From positions 186,001 through 250,000 of the forward strand of contig RHLJ01000004.1 in the NCBI GenBank assembly GCA_003712055.1: a stretch of 64,000 bases of DNA, in the 5' to 3' direction. The notes under the pieces were generated by a model. It searched no databases and was not told the DNA's origin. It was given only the letters and a program-made list of their open reading frames with translations. Both the position numbers and the translations under genes were made by a program. Source of the DNA: Balneola sp. Lineage in GTDB: Bacteria; Bacteroidota; Rhodothermia; Balneolales; Balneolaceae. Positions 1 to 7,647 of the stretch are shown one piece after another. Position 1 is the stretch's first letter. Each line of letters begins with the position of its first letter.

Positions 1-23
1 AAAAAAGAAATGAACTTCAATCT

Positions 24-419
24 ATGTTCTCATTCGAATCCATCAATGTATTTTCTATGGAGGAAGAAGTAGAACGCCCTCTTTATGAAGCAGCACTTCA
101 TAGCCTGAATATTGTGCTGGATTCCAGTACTCCTGATTCGGTAATTGCTTTCAACATTGATAAGTATTTGCATGAAAACAGTTCATTTGAAGGAAGTGCT
201 CGCGTAGCATATAATGAACTTGGCAAACCGATTATTGAAGTAGTTGAAGTAGCGTCAAACCTTGACGTTAGCAGGTTACAAATTCTTCGAGATAAAGCAG
301 CTAAATACAATGAGCAACCAGCCCATTTAAAGTTCAGCATTTTGGATAGTATAGTTATGGAGATCAGAGAAGAAGACTTGCCAGAAGTTGAAAGAATTGA
401 AGTTCAAAAGAGAAACTAA
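24..419 (+). CDS. Hypothetical protein, possibly the 3' part of a longer gene
   Basis: I do not recognise this protein. From the ATG at 24 it is 131 residues, acidic, with no signal peptide or membrane segment. The reading frame has no stop between the window edge and position 24, so the true start may lie outside the window and this may be a C-terminal fragment; ATG at 57 is another possible start. The strong codon bias and clean stop before a convergent intergenic repeat support a real gene. The C-terminal part is rich in Glu and ends in a short charged tail. No function is proposed. Confidence 0.6.
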   Translation: MFSFESINVFSMEEEVERPLYEAALHSLNIVLDSSTPDSVIAFNIDKYLHENSSFEGSARVAYNELGKPIIEVVEVASNLDVSRLQILRDKAAKYNEQPAHLKFSILDSIVMEIREEDLPEVERIEVQKRN

Positions 420-439
420 GTAACTAAATCTCCCATTTA

Positions 440-544
440 GTCATCCTGAACTTGTTTCAGGATCTGTAGGGGTAAAATCATAAAAAAAGCGTCGCTTTAT
501 CAACGAATCAATCCCCACAGATCCCGGATCAAGTCCGGGATGAC
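440..544. repeat. Dispersed inverted repeat, GTCATCCTGAAC type
   Basis: The two ends are imperfect inverted copies of about 32 bases: GTCATCCTGAACTTGTTTCA on the left and, read on the other strand, GTCATCCCGGACTTGATCCG on the right, each continuing into GGATCTGTGGGG-like sequence. It lies between two convergent genes. Related elements occur at 10067, 14546, 31654 and 54522. Similar intergenic hairpins are common in many bacterial genomes; any terminator or mobile (MITE-like) role is inference. Confidence 0.8.
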
Positions 545-599
545 CATTTATAGGATACATGATTGACCTCGATAAATCCTATATCGAACTATCATCCCT

Positions 600-1454
600 T
601 CAAAACCGGATCAGGTTTCCTAAGCTAAGCTCTTTTCCGTTACTGCTTTTCAACCCCAGGAATACACTCTCGAATTGAGACGGAAATCCTGGGATGCTTT
701 TTAAAAGTTGGTCAAGTTTATTTTTGGGAAGCTGGGGAGAATAGGTATTTAGAACGAAGAACCGATGCTTATGGTCCAGGATCTTGAGACTGTTTTCTAT
801 TAATTGAGCAAGGTCGCGGTTTAACTTCCAATTTTTACCTTTCGAACCCATTCCAAAAATCGGCGGATCCATAATAATACCATGGTAGACGTCTCCTCTA
901 CGAATGGATTTTTCCACAAGACTCCTTGCATCCTCAACAATCCATCGAATGGTATCCAATCCATTTAATTCCGCATTTTTTCTGGCCCAATTAACCACAC
1001 TTTTCGAGGAATCGACATGGGTGACTTTTGCACCGGAAAGAGCCGCCGCCATGCTTGCACCACCTGTATAAGCAAAAAGGTTAAGAACTTTTGGGGTAAT
1101 CCCGGAACGGGTCATAGCCTCAATTCTCGTAGCAAGAAACTCCCAATTCACAGCTTGTTCAGGAAACACACCAAGATGTTTAAAAGTGCCCTGGCTCAGC
1201 CAAAATTTTAAAGAATGCTCCTTGAAAGGATATTCAATAGTAAAATCCTCTACTTGTTTATTCCAATTACCTTTTTGCCCTTTTTCTTCATTGAAATACA
1301 AACTGGTTGAACTCCATTTTTTAGTCTCTTGTGAAGAGCCTACCAAAGCCGATGGTTCAGGTCGGTCTACAAATAGCGAACCAAACCGCTCTAGCTTTCT
1401 GCAATCGCCAAAATCAAGGAGTTCGTAATCATTCCAATGTTTAGGAGTTTTCAT
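600..1454 (-). CDS. SAM-dependent methyltransferase, RlmI/RlmK-like (COG1092)
   Basis: Predicted class I S-adenosylmethionine methyltransferase of the family that methylates 23S rRNA cytosines. The SAM-binding motif I is visible as NLFAYTGGASMAAA near residue 125, followed by HVDSS (motif II acidic residue) and the catalytic-site motif DPPIFG near residue 197. At 284 residues it is shorter than E. coli RlmI (about 396) and lacks the N-terminal PUA domain, as in the short SAM-methyltransferase members found in Bacteroidota. Its ATG overlaps the stop of the upstream gene by four bases (ATGA), so the three genes from 2946 to 600 are probably translated as one operon. The family is clear; the exact RNA target is not. 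Confidence 0.82.
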   Translation of the reverse strand: MKTPKHWNDYELLDFGDCRKLERFGSLFVDRPEPSALVGSSQETKKWSSTSLYFNEEKGQKGNWNKQVEDFTIEYPFKEHSLKFWLSQGTFKHLGVFPEQAVNWEFLATRIEAMTRSGITPKVLNLFAYTGGASMAAALSGAKVTHVDSSKSVVNWARKNAELNGLDTIRWIVEDARSLVEKSIRRGDVYHGIIMDPPIFGMGSKGKNWKLNRDLAQLIENSLKILDHKHRFFVLNTYSPQLPKNKLDQLLKSIPGFPSQFESVFLGLKSSNGKELSLGNLIRF

Positions 1455-1885
1455 AAATGAGCTGCTCTAAGTGCTTTTGCTAAACCTGTATTAAGCTCAA
1501 TATCAAAATGGGGAATGGCCCTAACTTCTTTGCCTACAATGGCTCGTATTTGAGGAGCGACTTCTTTTAATCCATTATACAATGCAACGATTTTTTCATC
1601 ATAGGTAAGTTGTATCATATTTCCTGTCCATTCATAAAGATCTTTCGAGTCTTCTATATACTCTATTTCTTCCAAAATAAGATGAAGAAAAACCACCGGA
1701 TTATTTAGCTCAACAAAACTGTATTCATTATCAACTGGTATAATGAATTCCTGATCCCCGAAACGCATTTTAACTTCTTCATCATAATGGAAATTTACGT
1801 CCAGCCTTTTAGGGGAGATTGCTTCAAAAGTAAGGTCATTTTCAATAATGCACTTTTTCAGAGCATTGATTTCAGAATAAGTCAT
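1451..1885 (-). CDS. Hypothetical protein in methyltransferase operon
   Basis: Unrecognised soluble protein of about 144 residues. I take the ATG at 1885, which overlaps the TGA of the upstream serine hydrolase gene by one base; a GTG three bases earlier is the alternative. The sequence is acidic and alternates short beta-like stretches (DVNFHYDEEVKMRFGDQEF) with helices, with no signal peptide. Its stop overlaps the start of the methyltransferase gene, so it is embedded in a tightly coupled three-gene operon. Operon position suggests no obvious function. Confidence 0.7.
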   Translation of the reverse strand: MTYSEINALKKCIIENDLTFEAISPKRLDVNFHYDEEVKMRFGDQEFIIPVDNEYSFVELNNPVVFLHLILEEIEYIEDSKDLYEWTGNMIQLTYDEKIVALYNGLKEVAPQIRAIVGKEVRAIPHFDIELNTGLAKALRAAHL

Positions 1886-2946
1886 CACTCAAGAAATGCT
1901 TCTGCTACTTTAAAGTGAAGGTTATCAAATCCCACGCTTGAGCGGTTTATGGCATAAGCAATGATAAAACGATCCTGTTTATTGATCAGGAACATGGTTG
2001 AGCCACCAACGGATCCTCCGGAATGACCGACCCAGAAACGCCCGTTGTTTTCAATGAACCGCCACCCCATTCCATAATTAGTACTCCGTCCGTCACTTGT
2101 CTCCTGCGGAAACATTAGCTCTTCCTGGACGGATTCATTAATGAACTCATAATCCATCATACCTATCCCAAATCGAATAAGATCTTCAGTGGTTCCAACA
2201 AAACCACCGCCGGCCCATTTATAACTGTTGTCAACCGCATCGGCTTCCATATTTCCATAAGTACCCAACACATAAAACTTTGTCAGATTCGGAATGTCTC
2301 GGTTACTCCATTCGGGAACGGTATTATTCATTCCGTTTGGATCAAAAACCATTTCTTTCATAAAAGGAAGAAACTCCTCCCCTGAAGCACCTGCAATAAC
2401 AGCACTAATTAAATTCCATCCATAACTTGAATATTGGTACCGGGTACCAGGCTCAAAAAGAAGAGGGTCATCTTTAAAAATCTCGAGACCTTTATCAACC
2501 GTTTCATAGAGTGTATTACTCATGAACTCATTTCCTCGGTAGTGCCGGATTCCTGCTAAATGCCCTGCTACTTGTTTCACCGTTATTGGGTATTCTTTTT
2601 CAGGGAAGTGTGGTACATAGGTTTGAATAAGTTCATCGGGATCCAGTTTACCACCCTGCATAAGTACCCCCATTCCTGCGGCAGTAAGAGATTTGGAAAC
2701 ACTTCCAATGCGGAACTTAGTTAATGATGGATCAACTGGGATTTGATTTTGAACATCAGCATAACCATAACCTTTCGACCAAACCATCTCATCTTCGTGG
2801 AATACAGAAATACTCATGCCTGGCAATGAAGTGCTTTCTACAAATGCTTGAACAATAGAATCCGCTTGTTGGATTGATTGGCTATAATCCTGGGCAATTA
2901 CATCAACAGTAATAAATAGAGAAAGAAGGAATAAGGAAGACTTCAT
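1885..2946 (-). CDS. Secreted serine hydrolase, class C beta-lactamase/D-aminopeptidase fold
   Basis: Member of the beta-lactamase/penicillin-binding-like serine hydrolase family (COG1680). The N-terminus is a signal peptide ending near VIAQ, so the enzyme acts in the periplasm or beyond. The catalytic SxxK motif is SVSK in FRIGSVSKSLTAAG (about residue 84), a YxN-type motif appears as YSSYGWN, and the third motif (KTG equivalent) is GHSGGSVGG near the C-terminus. Length (353 residues) is typical for the single-domain form. The family includes esterases, D-peptidases and beta-lactamases, so the substrate cannot be named; true antibiotic resistance is unlikely on context. It is the first gene of the overlapping operon ending at 600. 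Confidence 0.85.
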   Translation of the reverse strand: MKSSLFLLSLFITVDVIAQDYSQSIQQADSIVQAFVESTSLPGMSISVFHEDEMVWSKGYGYADVQNQIPVDPSLTKFRIGSVSKSLTAAGMGVLMQGGKLDPDELIQTYVPHFPEKEYPITVKQVAGHLAGIRHYRGNEFMSNTLYETVDKGLEIFKDDPLLFEPGTRYQYSSYGWNLISAVIAGASGEEFLPFMKEMVFDPNGMNNTVPEWSNRDIPNLTKFYVLGTYGNMEADAVDNSYKWAGGGFVGTTEDLIRFGIGMMDYEFINESVQEELMFPQETSDGRSTNYGMGWRFIENNGRFWVGHSGGSVGGSTMFLINKQDRFIIAYAINRSSVGFDNLHFKVAEAFLE

Positions 2947-2994
2947 AAGGGAGTATTACTTTTTGATTGCCAAGAAAGTAAGTGATAAATCTAC

Positions 2995-3672
2995 TTATTG
3001 AAATCTATAGTTTAAGCCAGCCTGAAGACCAAGACGAAAGGGTTTTATATCCCGAACGGAGAAGAAATCTTCTTCGATCATATAATCATGCAATGGGATC
3101 GTAGCATAGGGTTCAATGCTAAAGCTAAATGTTTCTGAAAACTGGTAACCCAGTCCAAGATTAGCGAAAGCACTTGCGTTAATAGTTCTCCAATCCAACC
3201 CGTCAATACTCTCAAATTCAGGTTCATCAGAAGTCTCACCAAAGTAGATGTCCATAAGCATAGAGGCACCAACATAACTAAAGAATTTCCGGTTTATGAA
3301 TCGGAAATCAGCACCAATTGGAATGCTTAAGAAGTGGGCCTTGTAACGATGTGAGGACTGTATAGCTGGGGGTGTAAGGTTGATTTGAAAACGATCCGAT
3401 TTATGTCCGAAATCATAGTATCGAAGTCCGGATTTCAGGCTAAGCCTATCGGTTATAAAATATCTCAGTCCCAAAGATGGATGAGTTCGGGGTGTGGCGT
3501 CCTGATTGTACTGAACTTCAAAAGTTTGTGCTAATATGAAATAGGAAAACTGATCTCTAGCTACGAAATAGGTATCAGCCGAGAGGTTCAGCTCCAATTT
3601 AGATAACTGACGGGAAAAGACATCTGTACTTGCAAAGAGCGTTAGTGCGAGACAGAGGAAAGAATTTTTCAT
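2995..3672 (-). CDS. Outer-membrane beta-barrel protein
   Basis: A 225-residue protein with a signal peptide (cleavage around VFSRQ) and a run of alternating hydrophobic/polar strands ending in an aromatic residue (GLNYRFQ), as expected for a small outer-membrane beta-barrel. Strand-like segments include RYFITDRLSLKSGLRYYDFG and SIPIGADFRFI. The sequence shows no specific binding motif. It is followed downstream by the serine hydrolase gene in the same direction with 48 bases between. Comparable small barrels (OMP_b-brl/PorT-like) are abundant in Bacteroidota; a specific role is not assigned. Confidence 0.72.
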   Translation of the reverse strand: MKNSFLCLALTLFASTDVFSRQLSKLELNLSADTYFVARDQFSYFILAQTFEVQYNQDATPRTHPSLGLRYFITDRLSLKSGLRYYDFGHKSDRFQINLTPPAIQSSHRYKAHFLSIPIGADFRFINRKFFSYVGASMLMDIYFGETSDEPEFESIDGLDWRTINASAFANLGLGYQFSETFSFSIEPYATIPLHDYMIEEDFFSVRDIKPFRLGLQAGLNYRFQ

Positions 3673-3760
3673 AGCTAGGAAACGGAGATTAAGCCAAATA
3701 GTTTTCGGAAATTGCTCTAAAACTCTTGTACCCTAAAAAGAAAGGAAGGTAAAAAGGGAG

Positions 3761-4423
3761 CTATTTTAACAGCTCAAAAATTTCGTCAGCTTCATACATG
3801 TCTTTTGTATTTTGCTGGTTCAAAGCATTGATCATAGCCTCAGCTACTTGATGGGCATGAATAGGTCGGTATTTTCTGATTCCAGGTATTAACGAAACCA
3901 GATTAAAGGCAGCTAGCCCCATTTTTTCCTTAGTCCGTTTTTCCTTTCTATTACCATCAAGAAAAGAAGGGCGTAGGATGCATATTTTCTTAAAGGCTAA
4001 TTGTTTTACAGCGTTATCGAGCTGGCCCTTCATATTGAGATAGAAGTTTTTTGACTGTCGGGTAGCTCCAACTGAAGAGATGAGGCAATAGGAAGAAACG
4101 CCATTAGCTGCTGCCGCTTCTGCTACATTAAATTGATGATCATAATCTACTCTGAATTGGGCTCTTTTAGTCCCTGCTTTCTTTAAAGTAGTACCAAGCG
4201 CAGAATAAAGTTCATCTCCCTGAATCAAGTGCTTCCAAACATTGATCTCTTCAAATCGACTGGTGTGTTCGGTTAGCTTTGGATGAGTAACGCCTATTGA
4301 GCGCCGATGAAAAACCAAAACTTTCTCATACCTGTCATCAGAAAGCAAAAGCTGAAGAAGGTGTGATCCGACTAAACCCGTGGCTCCAAATACTATGGCC
4401 GTTTTACCCGTTGTACTGCTCAT
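3761..4423 (-). CDS. NAD(P)-binding atypical SDR, HTATIP2/TIP30-like
   Basis: Predicted NAD(P)H-binding oxidoreductase of the atypical short-chain dehydrogenase group. The glycine-rich dinucleotide motif GATGLVGSHLL sits at about residue 12, and ISSVGATR and YLNMKG (candidate Y-x3-K) follow near residues 113-130. ILRPSFLDG matches the LRP motif of these proteins. I choose the ATG at 4423 rather than the TTG one codon earlier. At about 220 residues the length fits the TIP30/HTATIP2-like family. Substrate unknown; it may be a quinone or sugar-nucleotide type reductase. Confidence 0.78.
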   Translation of the reverse strand: MSSTTGKTAIVFGATGLVGSHLLQLLLSDDRYEKVLVFHRRSIGVTHPKLTEHTSRFEEINVWKHLIQGDELYSALGTTLKKAGTKRAQFRVDYDHQFNVAEAAAANGVSSYCLISSVGATRQSKNFYLNMKGQLDNAVKQLAFKKICILRPSFLDGNRKEKRTKEKMGLAAFNLVSLIPGIRKYRPIHAHQVAEAMINALNQQNTKDMYEADEIFELLK

Positions 4424-4492
4424 CAAAATTAAAATACTCCGAATGAAGTACTTATCTAATTATAAATGGGATATATTAGGAATACCTAACGC

Positions 4493-5701
4493 CTATTTAT
4501 GGGCATTAAGTACCCGCCGAACAATTCCGTCCATTGCTGAGCCCCTAATCCAGCGCGCGACAATTACAAGGTCATTCTCATAATCCACATACACCATATT
4601 GGTACCTGCACCAAGATGTCGGACAGAAGTTTCAGGTGCACTTGGTAGGCCTTCCTGGTTTCCATTTAGAAAGAAATTCATAAAGCCATAGCCAGGGTTT
4701 GCTTCTGTTGGAGTTCGAGCCATTTCCAACCACTCCTCAGAAATGATTTGTTCTCCATTCCATTCTCCATTTCTAAGTAGTAAGTAACCCAGGCGGGCCT
4801 GATCTCTCGCACTAATATATACTCCACCTCCCCAATGGCCTCCACCGCTTACACTTTGGATAGGTCGTCCATCTATTACCACCCAAGAAGTTTCATACCC
4901 ATACCAGCGCCAGGTAGGCGATCCGCCAATCTTGTTCATCACGTTCTCTCTGAATATCTGAGGTAAGGGCTCTCTGAATACATTAAGAGTGGCCAGCGCA
5001 AGAAGGTTTACTCTTACATCATTGTATTCATAAACAGTTCCAGGTTCATTTCTTTCACGTGTCATCCAGGTTGAGCGGTCTCCAGTTGGTCGGTCTGCCC
5101 AGTCCGGTTTACCGAACAGTGTTCCTTCCCAGTCTGAAGTTTGACGAAGCAAGTGATTCCAGGTGATTTTTGAATTATGTTCTCCTGTAAACGGCTCAAT
5201 AAACTTAGACTCTCCAAACTCTTCAGTTTTTGGTTCATTTGCATCAAACTCCATCAAGTGAATGGGGGCCATATAGGGGCCAACTTTATCATGTACATCT
5301 CTGATTAATCCTTTGTCATAAGCAAGGCCAACCGTTGTTGAGAGAACAGTTTTTGCAACGCTATGGGTCATATCTACCCGATAGGGCTCTCCCCATTCTG
5401 CTATGATGTACCCGTTTTTTATGATGATTCCGGTTTGATCACCTCTTTCTTTAAATGGTCCTATCCCATCTCCAAAAGGCTCACGGCCAAAGGTTTGATA
5501 GTGATTCACTTCCATGTTTCTTGGGTTGGACGTCTCCATTGCCTGTGCATATTCAACAGCGCTTTGGATGGAATCAGGATCTAGGCCAAGCTCTTCAGGC
5601 GTTTTCTTTTCCCAGTTCCCCCATGTTCCGGGGTAATAGGTTTGTGCCTGTAGAGTAATCGAAAGAAAACAGGTTGAAAGGATGAGAGCAATTTTTTTCA
5701 T
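4493..5701 (-). CDS. Secreted serine hydrolase, class C beta-lactamase fold (second copy)
   Basis: Second COG1680-type serine hydrolase of the window, 402 residues with a signal peptide (TLQAQ). The catalytic SxxK motif is SVAK in DMTHSVAKTVLSTTVG near residue 120; the Tyr motif is YEYNDVRVN, and HWGGGVYISARDQARLG is the glycine-rich third-motif region. The C-terminal half (RNGEWNGEQIISEEWL) matches members annotated as 6-aminohexanoate-dimer hydrolase-like. It is not a close duplicate of the protein at 1885-2946: the motif surroundings differ. Substrate unknown. It is separated from the response regulator upstream by about 60 bases. Confidence 0.84.
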   Translation of the reverse strand: MKKIALILSTCFLSITLQAQTYYPGTWGNWEKKTPEELGLDPDSIQSAVEYAQAMETSNPRNMEVNHYQTFGREPFGDGIGPFKERGDQTGIIIKNGYIIAEWGEPYRVDMTHSVAKTVLSTTVGLAYDKGLIRDVHDKVGPYMAPIHLMEFDANEPKTEEFGESKFIEPFTGEHNSKITWNHLLRQTSDWEGTLFGKPDWADRPTGDRSTWMTRERNEPGTVYEYNDVRVNLLALATLNVFREPLPQIFRENVMNKIGGSPTWRWYGYETSWVVIDGRPIQSVSGGGHWGGGVYISARDQARLGYLLLRNGEWNGEQIISEEWLEMARTPTEANPGYGFMNFFLNGNQEGLPSAPETSVRHLGAGTNMVYVDYENDLVIVARWIRGSAMDGIVRRVLNAHK

Positions 5702-5760
5702 GGCGGGCTATTTTATTTTGAGCCATAATATTACTGGTAACTTTCGAAAACAAATCAGCT

Positions 5761-6504
5761 TTAGGCGCCAAGCTGTGTTTTTACTTCTTTAACCCGTCTT
5801 CTAGAAACGGGAACCGGGGCATTATTGGAAAGCTTGAGCTCATACGTTCCTGAGAACCAGGGAATCAACTCGGTCACATGTTTTACGTTGACCAAAAATG
5901 AACGGTGAGAACGGACAAATCGTCCATCTTGGAGCCTTTTCTCTAAATGATCTAGAGTTCCATCTACACGGTATTTGTTATCAGGAGTATGAGCGTACAG
6001 CAGTTTTTCCGTGGCTTCTATATACAGAATGTCATCCAGATTTAGCACATGTATGCCTCGACCCTTTTTTGCGGTAATTACGTGCAGAGGTTTTTCCTGT
6101 TGATCTTTCAGGGCTTTTTCTAGAGCACCTGCCTGTTCCTGTTTTAGGTCTGAGATATCTTTTAGTCGGTTCAAACATTGCTGAAGACGTTCCAAGCGGA
6201 CTGGTTTTGTCAGGTAGTCGAGGGCATGAACATCAAAAGCCTTAATGGCATATTGATCATAGGCGGTAACAAATACAATATAAGGCCGGGGTTTTTCGAG
6301 TAAGGATACGACATCAAATCCATCAAGGCCTGGCATTTGGATATCCAGAAAAACCACTTCGGGCTTATGAGTATTAATGAGTTCAATGGCTTCGGAAGCA
6401 GTACCCGATTCACCCATTATCCTGATAAATTCACTTGAGTGTTCTAACAGAGAACGTAGACGGTCTCTGGCCAGGGGTTCGTCGTCAACTAAAAATGCGT
6501 TCAT
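5761..6504 (-). CDS. LytTR-family response regulator
   Basis: DNA-binding response regulator: N-terminal receiver domain (about residues 1-115) with the acidic pair DD near residue 8, the phospho-acceptor Asp in VVFLDIQMPG near residue 53 and the conserved Lys in DYLTKPVRLE. A Gln-rich linker leads to a C-terminal LytTR domain (about residues 145-245), recognised by ILYIEATEKLLYAH and RFVRSHRSFLVNVKHV. Its start overlaps the end of the kinase gene by 20 bases, so the two are translationally coupled. Likely phosphorylated by that kinase and activating or repressing nearby promoters; targets unknown. Confidence 0.93.
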   Translation of the reverse strand: MNAFLVDDEPLARDRLRSLLEHSSEFIRIMGESGTASEAIELINTHKPEVVFLDIQMPGLDGFDVVSLLEKPRPYIVFVTAYDQYAIKAFDVHALDYLTKPVRLERLQQCLNRLKDISDLKQEQAGALEKALKDQQEKPLHVITAKKGRGIHVLNLDDILYIEATEKLLYAHTPDNKYRVDGTLDHLEKRLQDGRFVRSHRSFLVNVKHVTELIPWFSGTYELKLSNNAPVPVSRRRVKEVKTQLGA

Positions 6505-7624
6505 CTTTTAATGAAGAAGGTTCTTTGAAGCGAGTGCTTGGTTTGGTGTGTTGAATCGGAAAGCGCAAGATCAACGAATTATTAGATAACGCAGCATCAA
6601 CATCATCACTAAAATGTAGCTTCAACCGGTGAAATACATTGGATAGTCCTGTGCCATTTTCAAGCAATCGTTGAAAATCGTGATGTGGGAAACCCGGACC
6701 AGTGTCGCTAACCGTCAATTGTATGTATTCTCCGACCGTCTTTATTTCAAGGCGAATGGTATGTGCACCCTCTTTCTTACTTACTCCATGCTTGATGGAG
6801 TTCTCTAGCAATGGTTGAAGGGTTAGTACTGGGACTTGGACAGAAAACAGACTTTCTGGTACATCAATATCTATTTCAATCCGATCTTTAAATCTCGCTT
6901 TTTCAATATTTAAATACAGATTTATAATCTCCAGCTCATCTTTAAGAGGTACAAGAGGATGTTCACTGGCTCTAAGGGTATATCTGAATACATCAGCAAG
7001 GTCTTCGGTAACTGATTCAGCTTCAGAAGGAGAAATGCGAATTAAAGCGGCGATAGAATTCAGCGAATTAAATAAAAAATGAGGGTTAATCTGAGCGCGA
7101 AGTGCACTTAATTCCGATTCTGTTCTTCGCCGTTCTGCCTCAACAGATCGTCGCATATAAGCGGAGGCATAAAACAGGCCATTGGTCAGTAATATTCCAA
7201 TCAGGCAGAATAAGGCAATTACTGTTAGGCCTATACCTGATTTCTCATCAGGTACGTGAGCTCCTGAATAGGCAAGGTTGTGAATAGCTTCGGTAATAAA
7301 GAAACCTGATCCAAAACCAATGATTGAATTAATGGACTGAGCAATTCCATGAAAGAACAAGGCTCTGGGTTTTTGAAGTGGGAATTTCACGAGAAGCCAG
7401 CGCCAGGTCATGCCAAAAAGAGTAAGAAATAATGCGGAGTAAATGCTGGAATAGAGAAATCCGTCCCACCATTTTTCTACATCCGCCGCTGAGGTGTAGA
7501 GGCTTGTGAATACCCAGGTACTTGTTGCCCCTAAAGAGAGGGTAAAAAATACCCATAGCCCAAACAGCATCTTTAGAAAGTTGTCAGGAATTTCGACAGG
7601 AATATGCTTTTTGTTTTGAGCCAT
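6485..7624 (-). CDS. LytS/YehU-type membrane sensor histidine kinase
   Basis: Sensor kinase of the LytS family. Four predicted membrane helices occupy roughly residues 20-150, followed by a short coiled-coil-like stretch and the His_kinase domain with INPHFLFNSLNSIAAL, whose His is the phosphorylation site. The ATP-binding part shows PLLENSIKHGVS (N box) and DTGPGFP (G1 box). The 379-residue length is normal for this family. It overlaps the LytTR regulator gene and starts 23 bases after the stop of the TonB receptor gene, so all three probably form one transcript; the signal is unknown. Confidence 0.92.
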   Translation of the reverse strand: MAQNKKHIPVEIPDNFLKMLFGLWVFFTLSLGATSTWVFTSLYTSAADVEKWWDGFLYSSIYSALFLTLFGMTWRWLLVKFPLQKPRALFFHGIAQSINSIIGFGSGFFITEAIHNLAYSGAHVPDEKSGIGLTVIALFCLIGILLTNGLFYASAYMRRSVEAERRRTESELSALRAQINPHFLFNSLNSIAALIRISPSEAESVTEDLADVFRYTLRASEHPLVPLKDELEIINLYLNIEKARFKDRIEIDIDVPESLFSVQVPVLTLQPLLENSIKHGVSKKEGAHTIRLEIKTVGEYIQLTVSDTGPGFPHHDFQRLLENGTGLSNVFHRLKLHFSDDVDAALSNNSLILRFPIQHTKPSTRFKEPSSLKDERIFS

Positions 7625-7647
7625 GGGAAAATGATCCGAAAAAAGGA

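Noticed and set aside
1885-5701. Antibiotic-resistance beta-lactamases
   Set aside because: Both proteins have the fold motifs of the wider serine-hydrolase family; nothing shows true beta-lactamase activity.
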